Translations under genes and position numbers: made by a program | The notes under the pieces: generated by a model | What the model saw: only the letters and a program-made list of their open reading frames with translations | Told to the model about the DNA's origin: nothing | The model's database searches: none | Part shown: piece after piece, positions 23,744 to 31,933 of the stretch | Position numbering within the stretch: position 1 is the stretch's first letter | Layout of the letters: each line of letters begins with the position of its first letter | From: Candidatus Omnitrophota bacterium | GTDB lineage: Bacteria > Omnitrophota > Gorgyraeia > Aquiviventales > Aquiviventaceae | Length of the DNA stretch: 39,618 nucleotides | Assembly: GCA_023247255.1 (NCBI GenBank) | Contig: JAHFGV010000013.1 | Span: forward strand, 1 to 39,618 | Direction: 5' to 3'

Positions 23744-25372
23744 ATGCAAACAAACATGTCCATGCCCGATCGATTGACCCCTAACCCAGCGATCCAGAAA
23801 AGTCTGAGGGTGGCCTGGAAAGAAGGTATCCCAGCCGCCATCATGATCGGGATCATGGATTATTATGTGGTCCCCTTCGGGTTGTTCCTGCATGCAAGCA
23901 CCCAACAGATCGGTTGGCTCGTCGCTCTGCCGCACCTTTTGGGAGCCGCATCTTTGTTGTTCACGGTCAAGGCGGTGAACCTGATCGGATCCCGGCTTCG
24001 GTTCATCGTTCGGGGGACTTTCCTGCAGGCCAGCCTTCTGATCCCTGTAGCGAGCTTGGCACTCATCCGGATTCCAAATCAGGTAACGGGGTTGATCCTG
24101 TTCATTATCTTCTACCGGATGCTTTTCAACCTCGTGGGCCCTCCTTGGGGCTCCCTGATGAGCGATTACCTTCCGGCCCACCAACGCGGCCGTTATTTCG
24201 GTAGCCGGAGTCGAGTCGTCGGAGCCTCTCAAGTAGCGGGAATCATCCTGGCCGGCGTGACGCTGTTTCTCACTCAACCCAACCCCGCCGTTGCGCCACG
24301 GCCGAAAGCCGTGTGCGACACAGCAGTTAGCAGCCGATGGGTGGGCGGGTGTCGTCCCATCGGGACGGAGTTGCCGGTGCCACAGGCTCATCCCGTGGGG
24401 CTCCTCCCCGCCATCGGGCCCACGGCCGAAGGCATGGGCCCAGTTCGTTTGCTTCAACGAACGGGTGGGCGGGATGTCGCCCCACTCGAAGCGGCCTTGT
24501 CGGTGCCACAGGCTCATCCCGTGGGGCTCCATACTCCCGCTGTGGGTTTTTTCCTCATCTTTATGTTCGCGGCGAGCGGACGCTTTCTCTCCAGCCATTA
24601 CCTCACCCAGATGGTTGATTTGCCCTCGCGCCAGACTCCGCAGAGCGATTTCACTTTCCTGATGTTCATCCGTCGTTTTAGGGAAAGCAACTTCGTCAAG
24701 TTCGCCTTCTACGTCTCCAGTGTCCTGTTCACCACGTTCTTGGCCGCTCCCTATTTCAGCGTTTACATGCTGCGTGACTTGCAATTCAGCTACCTTTCCT
24801 ACATGGCCATCCACGTGTCTGGAATGACGGCGAGCTTCTTGGCCTTTCCGGTTTGGGGCCGACACGCGGACGTCGTCGGAAACGCGAAGGTCCTGAAGAC
24901 CACAGGCCTGTTGATTCCAATGATCCCCTTCTTATGGCTGATTGGCCGATACCCCCTGTATCTGATGATGGTCGAGATGCTCTCGGGTTTCATCTGGGGT
25001 GGGTTCAACCTTTCCGCGACCAATTTCATCTACGACGCGGTCAGCTCTGAAAAGCGCGTGCGGTGCCTGGGTTACTTCAACCTGATCAATGGAGTGGCGA
25101 TGTTCGCCGGGGCCGCATGCGGGGGATGGTTGGGCGATCGTCTGCCGCCGTTGTTGGGCTTTCGGCTGCTGAGCCTGATCATGCTTTCCGGACTCTTGCG
25201 TCTTCTGGCTCACGGGACACTGGCCTGCGTCTTTCGAGAGGTGCGTGCCACCAGCCGGCGCATCTCCAGCATGCAACTATTCTTCAGCGTTGTAGGGATT
25301 CGGCCTTTGGCCGGTGAGGCTCGTGAAAGTATCTTTGGGGATTGGACGAAACGACCTGGGTGTTCGACTTAG
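23744..25372 (+). CDS. Major facilitator transporter with in-frame repeat insertion
   Basis: A 542-residue MFS protein with about 12 helices. GSLMSDYLPAHQRGRYFGSR is the loop motif between helices 4 and 5, and PVWGRHADVVGNAKVL the equivalent motif of the second half. Residues of about 179-263 (AVAPRPKAVCD... to SVPQAHPVGLHTPAV) are translated repeat DNA inserted between helix 5 (AGIILAGVTLFL) and helix 6 (FFLIFMFAASGR), in a loop. The frame is maintained, so the gene may still work. No substrate can be read. The start at 23744 is the first of three nearby ATGs. Confidence 0.8.
   Translation: MQTNMSMPDRLTPNPAIQKSLRVAWKEGIPAAIMIGIMDYYVVPFGLFLHASTQQIGWLVALPHLLGAASLLFTVKAVNLIGSRLRFIVRGTFLQASLLIPVASLALIRIPNQVTGLILFIIFYRMLFNLVGPPWGSLMSDYLPAHQRGRYFGSRSRVVGASQVAGIILAGVTLFLTQPNPAVAPRPKAVCDTAVSSRWVGGCRPIGTELPVPQAHPVGLLPAIGPTAEGMGPVRLLQRTGGRDVAPLEAALSVPQAHPVGLHTPAVGFFLIFMFAASGRFLSSHYLTQMVDLPSRQTPQSDFTFLMFIRRFRESNFVKFAFYVSSVLFTTFLAAPYFSVYMLRDLQFSYLSYMAIHVSGMTASFLAFPVWGRHADVVGNAKVLKTTGLLIPMIPFLWLIGRYPLYLMMVEMLSGFIWGGFNLSATNFIYDAVSSEKRVRCLGYFNLINGVAMFAGAACGGWLGDRLPPLLGFRLLSLIMLSGLLRLLAHGTLACVFREVRATSRRISSMQLFFSVVGIRPLAGEARESIFGDWTKRPGCST
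24280..24533. repeat. Composite palindromic repeat inserted in frame in the MFS gene
   Basis: Bounded by CAACCCCGCC and GGGGCTCCATA as at 13634-13860. It holds a CACGGC-CGAAA-GCCGTG hairpin (24297-24313), two identical 30-bp units at 24375-24404 and 24501-24530, and between them the module 24406-24460 (53 of 55 equal to 13637-13691). Exact ends are uncertain by a few bases. Confidence 0.85.
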
Positions 25373-25508
25373 AGGGCGTCCCTGCTCTGTCGAAAACCCA
25401 CTCCACAGACGGCTCCGCAGCAGTAGGCAGTAGCGGTGAGCGCATAGCAATCAGCAAACAGCACACATATATCAGGTAAAAGATTAAGAGGCAAGAGAGT
25501 CAATATCT
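25373..25508. other. Short gap with word-like palindromic DNA
   Basis: Contains GCAGTAGGCAGTAGCGG, TAGCAATCAGC and AACAGCACAC words of the intergenic palindromic type. No gene is supported; the MFS and the 63-residue gene converge here. Confidence 0.4.
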
Positions 25509-25700
25509 TTACAACCGTAACTTCGATTCGGTTCTCAATAGCCTGGCCGCTATTCCTATTGGGAGGAATGAGCCGATAATGAGCCACACGGCACATACAA
25601 TGATGTGGTGTAAAATCTCCCCTGCGGTTCGAGCAGAATAGTCGGAACGAAAAACGGCTAACAGTACGAAACAACCAAAGAGGACATGGACAATAATCAT
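25509..25700 (-). CDS. Small membrane protein (63 residues)
   Basis: Two hydrophobic segments (about 2-18 and 30-50) with a short charged tail. ATG 25700 lies 6 bp after the stop of the next-upstream gene, which suggests co-translation. Not recognised as a known family. It may be a real small gene because three genes in a row keep tight spacing. Confidence 0.5.
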   Translation of the reverse strand: MIIVHVLFGCFVLLAVFRSDYSARTAGEILHHIIVCAVWLIIGSFLPIGIAARLLRTESKLRL

Positions 25701-25706
25701 GACCCA

Positions 25707-25922
25707 CTACACATGTGATTTTCGCCGGTTTTTCCTCAACATATAAAATAACCAGAAGCCGGTGAAACTGGCTCCTGCGAAAAGAGTAAACGCGAATAGA
25801 ATCTCCATAGATGAAACGTTAGGTTTATCCGCGACCATTGCAGCAAAGGGTAGGCTCACCAAAAACACGATCCCTACCAAGAGATACACAAGCCTAAAGC
25901 ACCCGATCATGACGTTGAACAT
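25707..25922 (-). CDS. Small membrane protein (71 residues)
   Basis: Two hydrophobic segments (about 5-30 and 41-62) and a basic C-terminal tail (LRKNRRKSHV), so both ends probably face the cytoplasm. The start at 25922 is 2 bp after the UbiA stop codon, so the pair is likely coupled. Function not recognised. Confidence 0.55.
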   Translation of the reverse strand: MFNVMIGCFRLVYLLVGIVFLVSLPFAAMVADKPNVSSMEILFAFTLFAGASFTGFWLFYMLRKNRRKSHV

Positions 25923-25924
25923 AG

Positions 25925-26773
25925 TCAGTCAAGTCCTGCTAGGACAAGTCCAAATACAAAAAAACCGAGGGCCGCGTTGATCTGAAAGAACGCGAACGTT
26001 GGATGACGCTCAGCGATGCGGTGCTGTGCTATAAACAGTAGGGCGATTCCTGCCAACCACACCCAGGATCGGGGTCGTTGCAACTGAGTTGCCCAGAGCA
26101 TCATCAACGACGCGAATGCCAGACAATGGATGAGCTGGGACATCTGGAGTGCCTTTCGTCGGCCCACGCGCGCCGGCAGCGAATGAAGCCCCCACTCACG
26201 ATCGAAAGCTTCATCCATCGTCGCATAGATGATGTCGAAGCCAGCAACCCACAAGATAGAGAAAACCCACAGCCACAAAATCTGGCCAAAGCCCGACAGA
26301 GACTGCGATGCGGCTAACCATCCCCCCAAGGGAGCCATGGACCAGGCCACTCCCAATCCTAAATGGCACAGCGTCGTGAATCGTTTGAGGTAAGGATAAA
26401 TGACAAACAGGACGACGGGGATCGGGGACAGCCAAAGACAGATGGGAGCAATCGAAGCGGCACTGATTCCGTAGAGCAAGCCTGCAGCGAATACGATGAT
26501 CCAAGCTTCCCAGGGACGCATGGCTTTGCGGGGAAGCTCCCGCAGGGCTGTTCGTGGATTGTGGGCGTCGATTCCCGAGTCGATAATCCGGTTGAGCCCC
26601 ATCGCGAGTATCCGTCCGCCGATGGCGGCCAACACGATGAACACGAGCAAGCGTGTTTCTGGCCATGCGTGCGTATGAATCAGCGTCCCGGCGACAATCA
26701 AGGGCAGGGAAAAGATCGTGTGCTCAAACTTTACAAAACGGGCGTAGGTGTTAAGACGAAGGGATGGATTCAT
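25925..26773 (-). CDS. UbiA-superfamily prenyltransferase (MqnP / 4-hydroxybenzoate polyprenyltransferase type)
   Basis: A 282-residue membrane protein with about eight helices that transfers a polyprenyl chain to an aromatic acceptor in quinone synthesis. The first Asp-rich motif NRIIDSGIDAHNPRT (about 61-75) and following ELPRKAM, and the second, YATMDEAFDREWGLHSLPAR (about 188-207), are those of the 'UbiA-other' group used in the futalosine menaquinone route. UbiA proper is an alternative. The gene starts within 10 bp of a repeat-containing region and is followed by two tiny membrane genes on the same strand. No other quinone genes are in view. Confidence 0.88.
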   Translation of the reverse strand: MNPSLRLNTYARFVKFEHTIFSLPLIVAGTLIHTHAWPETRLLVFIVLAAIGGRILAMGLNRIIDSGIDAHNPRTALRELPRKAMRPWEAWIIVFAAGLLYGISAASIAPICLWLSPIPVVLFVIYPYLKRFTTLCHLGLGVAWSMAPLGGWLAASQSLSGFGQILWLWVFSILWVAGFDIIYATMDEAFDREWGLHSLPARVGRRKALQMSQLIHCLAFASLMMLWATQLQRPRSWVWLAGIALLFIAQHRIAERHPTFAFFQINAALGFFVFGLVLAGLD

Positions 26774-26842
26774 AAATAGTACGAATTTCTCGGGGCTGAG
26801 GGTAAGAACACAAATCCTCGATACTGATCACACGCACGGCCC

Positions 26843-26892
26843 TGAGTCCCAAGCCCAGAACCCTGAGCCAAGAGGGATTTTTCAGCATCCTC
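26843..26892. repeat. Palindromic repeat, partial copy of 21014-21070
   Basis: CCCAGAACCCTGAGCC followed by GGGATTTTTCAGCATCCTC resembles the right half of the 20935-21070 element. It sits just after the stop of the 137-residue gene (at 26895) on the - strand. Confidence 0.6.
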
Positions 26893-26894
26893 AG

Positions 26895-27308
26895 TTACAG
26901 CAGGAAAGGAACCACGAAGGGGGCGGCTGCCTTAGCCAGCGGGATGACGACACTTGCAAGACGGAAGATACCGCGCGCAGTCAGTCCAATTGCACGAACC
27001 GTTCCGTGCAGCGCCCCGTTGAGGGTTCCAAAAACAATAGGTCCCTTGAGGGTTCCACCGAGTACTTCAACGGGTAAGGCCAAGACGCCGCTCGCCACAT
27101 CGCCGATTCCGCCCAAAAGATCGTTGTCTGCAGAAGCCGTCTGATCGGTGAGTCCGGTTGCGAATACAAAACCCATTGCACTCGCTAGCAGAAACTGTAG
27201 TAGTTTAGATCCGATACGTTTTCCAAAGCGAGGATATTGCGGATTTCGGATTTCGGATTTCGGATTTTGGCTCTTCAATCCGCGATCTCCCAGTGTATCA
27301 TCCTCCAT
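26895..27308 (-). CDS. Secreted glycine-rich protein with repeat-derived N-terminus
   Basis: A 137-residue protein with a signal-like hydrophobic stretch (about 36-58: LLQFLLASAMGFVFATG) and a small glycine- and alanine-rich mature part (DVASGVLALPVEVLGGTLKGP, AIGLTARGIFRLASVVIPLA) with weakly hydrophobic segments. The residues before the signal (about 11-25) are the translated GGATTTCGGATT repeat, giving KSQNPKSEIRNPQ. No alternative start follows it before the signal, so the repeat appears to be part of the N-region. ATG 27308 overlaps the flavin reductase stop. Function unknown. Confidence 0.6.
   Translation of the reverse strand: MEDDTLGDRGLKSQNPKSEIRNPQYPRFGKRIGSKLLQFLLASAMGFVFATGLTDQTASADNDLLGGIGDVASGVLALPVEVLGGTLKGPIVFGTLNGALHGTVRAIGLTARGIFRLASVVIPLAKAAAPFVVPFLL
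27239..27266. repeat. GGATTTC repeat at the 5' end of a secreted protein gene
   Basis: Tandem GCGGATTTC/GGATTTC words, the same family as 23539-23596. Here they are inside the reading frame of the 137-residue gene. Confidence 0.75.
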
Positions 27309-27777
27309 AGTGCCATCCCGTGTCCATCAGGGTCAGGGCGGGTTCATCTCGGTGCACGCCTGCCTCGATGACCTCGCCGATGACGATCGCATGATCGCCG
27401 GTTTCGTTGGCGATTTCACGGACCTCGCATTCAAGAAAGCCTATGGCTTCATCGAGGATGGGGGTGCCTGTGGTTCCGATTCGGTGGCGGACCTCCTTGA
27501 GTTTTTCGCCGATCGCCGATGCGGGTTTGACGAAATGTTCGACGAGGGATTTTTGATTTTTACCCACCAGGTTCACCGAGAACACGCGGCTTTGTTTGAC
27601 CATTTCGAAAGAATGCGAATCCTTCCGAATGCCAACGGCCACCAAGGGGGGCGTGAAAGAAACCTGAGTGAGCCAGGTCGCGGTGAAGGCATTGATCTGC
27701 GAATCCGCTTTGACTCCGACCACATAGACTCCGTGCGGGATCTTTCGCAGGATGGTTTTCTTCGCTTGGGGATCCAT
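27298..27777 (-). CDS. Flavin reductase-like FMN-binding protein
   Basis: A 159-residue protein of the flavin reductase family with the split-barrel FMN fold: IPHGVYVVGVKA, FTATWLTQVSFTPPLVAVGI, FSVNLVG and GDHAIVIGEVIEAG. Such enzymes reduce free flavin or serve as small FMN electron carriers. ATG 27777 with GAGGTG upstream is chosen; 11 more in-frame codons upstream lie in a repeat (27788-27826). Next in the - strand run after the dienelactone hydrolase. Confidence 0.88.
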   Translation of the reverse strand: MDPQAKKTILRKIPHGVYVVGVKADSQINAFTATWLTQVSFTPPLVAVGIRKDSHSFEMVKQSRVFSVNLVGKNQKSLVEHFVKPASAIGEKLKEVRHRIGTTGTPILDEAIGFLECEVREIANETGDHAIVIGEVIEAGVHRDEPALTLMDTGWHYGG

Positions 27778-27787
27778 TTTCACCTCA

Positions 27788-27826
27788 ACTCGTAGATCGA
27801 CGATCGGCAATCGACGATTCGTAGAT
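27788..27826. repeat. ATCGACGAT palindromic repeat
   Basis: TCGTAGATCGACGATCGGC-like words with a complementary GCAATCGACGATTCG, in the gap between the hydrolase stop and the flavin reductase start; same style as 13708-13790. Confidence 0.5.
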
Positions 27827-27834
27827 GGTTTCGT

Positions 27835-28530
27835 CTATCGCAGGTGTTTGGCCAGGAATGCCAGGGTACGCTGCCAGGCGATCTGGGCGTCTTGGCTGCG
27901 ATAGGCATCGGGCCTTGTGTTATTGAAGAAGGCGTGTCCGGATTCAGGATAGACCAAAACCTCGCCAGGCTTGCCGAACTCCGAGAGGCCTTGCTTGAGG
28001 CGCTCCACTTCTTCTTGGGTCACCCAGCCGTCCTTCGCCCCATAGTGGTAGAGGATGGGACAGAGCAAATAGTCCAGGGTTTCCGATGGCGGGACCTTTC
28101 CATAGAAAGGGACTGCGGCTTTGATATCCGAGTTGTGCGTGGCCATCATCAGCGCGAAGCCGCCTCCCATGCAGAAGCCGACGACGCCAATCCTCTGCGG
28201 GTCCACCCCAGGCACACTTTTGAAGTATTTCGTCGCTGCATTGAGATCCCGCAGGGCTGCCTGCGATGAGAGTGCGTTCATGAGTCGAGCAGCCTCGTTG
28301 GGGTCTTGGGTGACCTTGTGGCCGGCTCGCGAGTATAGGTCCGGTGCCAGGGCGGCGTAGCCTTCCTGGGAGAAACGCTTGGCGATGTCCTTGATGTGGT
28401 CATTCAGCCCCCACCATTCTTGAATCACCAGGACCCCGGCAGTTGCGGATGATGGGGTACTGGGTTGAGCCAGAAAAGCCTCGATCGTAAAGTTATCACT
28501 CGGAAATTGCACCATCGAATCGCTGAGCAT
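27835..28530 (-). CDS. Dienelactone hydrolase family protein
   Basis: A 231-residue alpha/beta hydrolase. The nucleophile is the Cys in GFCMGGGFAL near residue 119, the Asp follows in GAKDGW near 167 and the His in GHAFFN near 199: the Cys-Asp-His triad of dienelactone hydrolases. The opening VLVIQEWWGLNDHI carries the family Glu. The physiological substrate is unknown; members act on diverse esters and lactones. It is 18 bp after the ThyX-like gene on the same strand. Confidence 0.9.
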   Translation of the reverse strand: MLSDSMVQFPSDNFTIEAFLAQPSTPSSATAGVLVIQEWWGLNDHIKDIAKRFSQEGYAALAPDLYSRAGHKVTQDPNEAARLMNALSSQAALRDLNAATKYFKSVPGVDPQRIGVVGFCMGGGFALMMATHNSDIKAAVPFYGKVPPSETLDYLLCPILYHYGAKDGWVTQEEVERLKQGLSEFGKPGEVLVYPESGHAFFNNTRPDAYRSQDAQIAWQRTLAFLAKHLR

Positions 28531-28548
28531 CGCCGGCCTTACATTACT

Positions 28549-30129
28549 TTAGATGACACGCTGATAGGCTTCCGGCTCTAGTTTCCAGACAGCCACGCCG
28601 CAGAAACGATCACCTTCCGGACAAATAGGCCGAGCCCCAGCCACGGCGCGAGGCCAACAGGGCGCTTGGATGTACTTGCCGATCTCAGGGAAGCGTTCTC
28701 TGACTTGCAGCACTTCATCCCGGCAGGCGTTCCAAATTTCCTCCTGCGCCGTATAACACAGGCGTTGCACCCATTTGTGGTGAAGGTGCAAGAGATCTCC
28801 GGATTCCTCAAAACGAATCGGAAAAGCATTGGGTAACAGATACAGGGCATACTCCTGTCGTACCCCGCAATCGAGCAGTTGCTCGATGGCTTTCCAGATC
28901 TCCTGCATGGTCTGTGTATAGAGGGCATGGGCCTGCGGGCTGTGTGTGATCAGGATGGGTGTGATGTAGTCCGGACGTCCGCTCATAAAATGCGCTGCTA
29001 GGATGGGTCGTGAGCCAGGCACCATGCGGTGGCGTTGATCCTGGGAATCGGCTGTGTGCGAGAGTTTCTTGCGAAAGGTAAAGTGCGGATGGACCATCGC
29101 ACGCGAGAGCTTACTTAGGGTCGTCAGCGTCAACGATTCACTCAGATAGCGATTCTTGGCGGGATGGAGAACGAGTTCGATCGCCTGCGCTTCGGTGAGC
29201 TGATTGCAAGTGAGCCCCAAAATCGAGCGCACAGCCTGAGCCATCGTCGTTTGAGCATGTGCCTTGTAGTCGATGAGCTTTGACGTCCAGTCCTCCAGCG
29301 AGTGGTCAAATTCCTCAAGGAACGCGAGCGTGGTTCCATTGCGTTGACTGCCATGGAACCGTTCGAAGGCTTGATGCTCGAGGGTTTCGTTGAGGGGAAT
29401 CGGATCCTCGGTGAGCGCCATGAAAGCTGGATCCACCTTGTTCACTTCCTCGACCATCTGTTGCACGATGAGTCGCTGCTCTAGCGGCACGTCAAACTGC
29501 TGGCACAACCTCCAATACCGATGGAGGGTCAGGCCGCTGATCGTGTGGTACAAGTGGGCGTGGGTCGCAACCGGAAGGATATAGCGCGCGATTTCCTGAG
29601 CGCGTTTCTTGATAGCAGAAGCCCAGCGTTTTTCCTGTAGGTTTCTCGATGGGAAAATCCGCCGGTATTCATCGATGACCACCGGTTGCACAAGCTCACC
29701 GAGGCGGTGGTAGACAGACATCTGGACCTGCACGGCCTTTAGATAGAGGCTGCGCGCGGGCTCATCTAACGGGGGGATGGTGAAATGCTCCGGCTTGACC
29801 TCGACATAGCGTTGGCTTACTTGCTCCGAGTTATAAAACGGATGCGCATGGAGGAACGACCAGAGAAACTGCCGGGAGACCCGCTCGAGCACGAACTGGA
29901 AGGTGGGATGCTGGATCGTCGTGTGGTGGCCTGCCTTGTAGATGCTTTCGGCGATACGATCCCGCTGAAGTTTAGCCTGCTCGTCTTTGTCGACGTCGAG
30001 CGGTGCGATCACTCGGGAAGAATAACAGGTACGCGCTGTCGCAATCGCCAGATTGTACGGCTCCTGAAAGGTATTCACCAGCCGGATAACTGGCTCAGGA
30101 GTGATCGTGGCATGCGACGGGGTAGACAT
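28549..30129 (-). CDS. Double-length ThyX-like (FAD-dependent thymidylate synthase family) protein
   Basis: A 526-residue protein that looks like two ThyX domains in tandem. The first half has ATARTCYSS, HHTTIQHPTFQFVLERVSRQ and SEQVSQRYVEV, corresponding to the ThyX FAD/dUMP region, but the RHR signature is replaced by LHAH. The second half has DQRHRM followed by SRP, closer to the RHR motif, and ITHSPQAHALY. True ThyX proteins are about 220-280 residues; long ThyX-like proteins are known in several phyla and often have uncertain activity. ATG 30129 (MSTPSHATITPE) is chosen since earlier codons are not conserved in style. Confidence 0.8.
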   Translation of the reverse strand: MSTPSHATITPEPVIRLVNTFQEPYNLAIATARTCYSSRVIAPLDVDKDEQAKLQRDRIAESIYKAGHHTTIQHPTFQFVLERVSRQFLWSFLHAHPFYNSEQVSQRYVEVKPEHFTIPPLDEPARSLYLKAVQVQMSVYHRLGELVQPVVIDEYRRIFPSRNLQEKRWASAIKKRAQEIARYILPVATHAHLYHTISGLTLHRYWRLCQQFDVPLEQRLIVQQMVEEVNKVDPAFMALTEDPIPLNETLEHQAFERFHGSQRNGTTLAFLEEFDHSLEDWTSKLIDYKAHAQTTMAQAVRSILGLTCNQLTEAQAIELVLHPAKNRYLSESLTLTTLSKLSRAMVHPHFTFRKKLSHTADSQDQRHRMVPGSRPILAAHFMSGRPDYITPILITHSPQAHALYTQTMQEIWKAIEQLLDCGVRQEYALYLLPNAFPIRFEESGDLLHLHHKWVQRLCYTAQEEIWNACRDEVLQVRERFPEIGKYIQAPCWPRAVAGARPICPEGDRFCGVAVWKLEPEAYQRVI

Positions 30130-30197
30130 GGGATACGGGTATCTTAGTGGGTTCCGTATGGCTGTGCAATGATTCTGTCGGGTACCCGGACGATGGT

Positions 30198-31322
30198 TCA
30201 CACCTCAAGGGTCTTTGGCGCCTCAGTCAGCAGTCGGCAGCCGTTGGAGGTGACGACAATCATGTCCTCAATGCGCATGCCTCCGGCGTCTGTGTAGTAG
30301 AGGCCAGGCTCGACCGTGACGACCATTCCCGCTTTGAGGATGTCCGGTTTGCTGCTTATGCGTGGCGGTTCGTGGATTTCCAGACCGACGCCGTGGCCGG
30401 TTCCGTGGAAGAATCCCTGCATGCGCCCGTTCTGCTCGCCGGTCTTGAAGCCTTGCTGCTCGAATGATTTCAGAATCGCCTGGTGCACCGTCGCGCCATC
30501 CACGCCATCCTTGATCATTCGATAGGCAATCTCCTGGCCATCCTTGACGGCTTGGAACATCCGTTTCACTTTCTCAGAGGCCTTACCCTTGACCACGGTG
30601 CGTGTGATGTCGGCAAAGTAGCGAGTGCTGGCGTGTTGGGGAAAGACATCCATGACGATTGGCTCATTCGCGCGAAGCGCCCCGCTGCCTTCGTTGTGCG
30701 GGTCCACTCCTTGGATGCCGCAGGCGATGATCGTATGTTGGGCGACACAGTCACGCTCCATCATGACGAGATGCATGGCCTTGCGCAGTAGCTCTGCCGT
30801 GAGTGGTTGATTGCCGATCCACAGTTCCCCGTTGGATTGGATCTGGCTGTTGCGCACAAGGTCAACGGCCCGCTCCAGCGCTTCTTCCGTGATGCGTAAG
30901 GCCTGGGTGAGGTGCGCGATTTCTTCCTCGGATTTGATCATCCGTTCCGGAAAGAAGGGATCCGGTCGGGGACTTACCGTGTAACCACGTTTACGAAGAC
31001 CGTCCGCGAAACTGCATCCGAAGTCGGTGGGAACTTCTACAGCGTCGGTCGATGCCTGCTTGAGCAATTCATCCACGATGTCCAAGAAAGAAGTTTCTGC
31101 TCCCGTCCGTTGCTTAGCCTGCTTGGCCAGTTTCGAGGAAGAAAGCACTTCATCGACTCTGGCTTGGGTCTTGGCCCGGTCGATTTCCAAATCGCTCATC
31201 ACCACCCGGCGACGGCCATCGACCTGGAGGAAGATAAAAAGATCGGGTGCTAAGAATCGGGTCGCGTAATAAAGATTCGCGTTCTTTTCGCTGTCAGCAA
31301 TGATGAGTTGAGCAACGGACAT
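30198..31322 (-). CDS. M24-family Xaa-Pro aminopeptidase-like protein
   Basis: A 374-residue protein with an N-terminal creatinase-like domain and a C-terminal pita-bread metallopeptidase domain. The five metal ligands appear in order: Asp in VMDVFPQ, Asp in YFADITRT, His in FFHGTGHGVGLEIHE, Glu in TVEPGLYY, and Glu in RIEDM. It should cleave Xaa-Pro N-termini or dipeptides. First gene of the long - strand run and divergent from the DUF2089 operon. No strong ribosome site is seen. Confidence 0.92.
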   Translation of the reverse strand: MSVAQLIIADSEKNANLYYATRFLAPDLFIFLQVDGRRRVVMSDLEIDRAKTQARVDEVLSSSKLAKQAKQRTGAETSFLDIVDELLKQASTDAVEVPTDFGCSFADGLRKRGYTVSPRPDPFFPERMIKSEEEIAHLTQALRITEEALERAVDLVRNSQIQSNGELWIGNQPLTAELLRKAMHLVMMERDCVAQHTIIACGIQGVDPHNEGSGALRANEPIVMDVFPQHASTRYFADITRTVVKGKASEKVKRMFQAVKDGQEIAYRMIKDGVDGATVHQAILKSFEQQGFKTGEQNGRMQGFFHGTGHGVGLEIHEPPRISSKPDILKAGMVVTVEPGLYYTDAGGMRIEDMIVVTSNGCRLLTEAPKTLEV

Positions 31323-31498
31323 AATTCCTTCCGATCGGTGATGGTTTAAAGAGTCATTAGGATACCATAAGAGAAATTCTGCTTTGTGAAATTTATCCTC
31401 CGGGCGTCCGTTTATGGATCCGGCCCTCTAGGTGTATTGGAACAAAAATTATACGTTTGTTTGTATTAATGCATGTAAAGACAATTTATTTTAAATTT

Positions 31499-31526
31499 GT
31501 TAAACTTACACTTGACAAAGTTAAAC
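31499..31526 (+). promoter_or_regulatory. GTTAAAC direct repeats, putative operator upstream of DUF2089 gene
   Basis: Two GTTAAAC sites at 31499-31505 and 31520-31526 are exactly 21 bp apart (two helix turns) around a TTGACA (31512-31517). They lie in an AT-rich stretch (31440-31530) 33 bp before the start. No good -10 is at the normal distance from TTGACA. A helix-turn-helix regulator may bind here; the DUF2089 protein itself is a candidate. Confidence 0.4.
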
Positions 31527-31558
31527 AAGGTATGGCATCCTTTATTCGGGAGGGGAAG

Positions 31559-31933
31559 ATGAAACCGGCTCAACGATGTCCATCCTGTAACGCCACGATG
31601 CAACTGGAGCGGTTGCGCTGTCCCAGTTGCCACACGATGGTCGAAGGTAACTTCCGCTGGCCGCGTCTGTGTAGGCTCAGCGGTTCCGATCAGCAGCTCA
31701 TCGAGATGTTGGTCCTGGCCAGCGGAAGCCTCAAGGCGGTTGCCAAGAAGCTGGGTGTGTCGTATCCGACGATCCGCAAGCGGTTGGATGAGTTGATTCG
31801 GAGGATCGAAGATGAGGTGAAAACCGACACGGCCTATCGAGCACAGCTTCTGCGAGACGTCAAGGCCGGCAAGCGCACCGCTGAGGAGGTTACACGACTG
31901 CTACGTCAAGAGGAAGGAGGCAGTGATGAGTGA
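31559..31933 (+). CDS. DUF2089 protein: zinc ribbon plus helix-turn-helix
   Basis: A 124-residue protein. An N-terminal four-Cys zinc ribbon (CPSC at 7-10 and 20-23) is followed by a helix-turn-helix (about 45-80: GSLKAVAKKLGVSYPTIRKRLDELI) and a C-terminal SHOCT-like tail (VKAGKRTAEEVTRLL). DUF2089 proteins are probable DNA-binding regulators found in operons of membrane stress genes. GGGAGGGG at 31548-31555 sets ATG 31559. Its 3' end overlaps the SHOCT-LemA gene by 8 bp. Autoregulation through the GTTAAAC repeats upstream is a reasonable hypothesis. Confidence 0.88.
   Translation: MKPAQRCPSCNATMQLERLRCPSCHTMVEGNFRWPRLCRLSGSDQQLIEMLVLASGSLKAVAKKLGVSYPTIRKRLDELIRRIEDEVKTDTAYRAQLLRDVKAGKRTAEEVTRLLRQEEGGSDE

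Noticed and set aside
24375-24530. CRISPR-like direct repeats (two identical 30-bp units)
   Set aside because: Only two copies, 96 bp apart with another repeat module between; no cas genes and no third unit.
23729-24865. 378-residue - strand ORF opposite the MFS gene
   Set aside because: Highly charged, low-complexity antisense shadow; the + strand frame has transporter helices and motifs.
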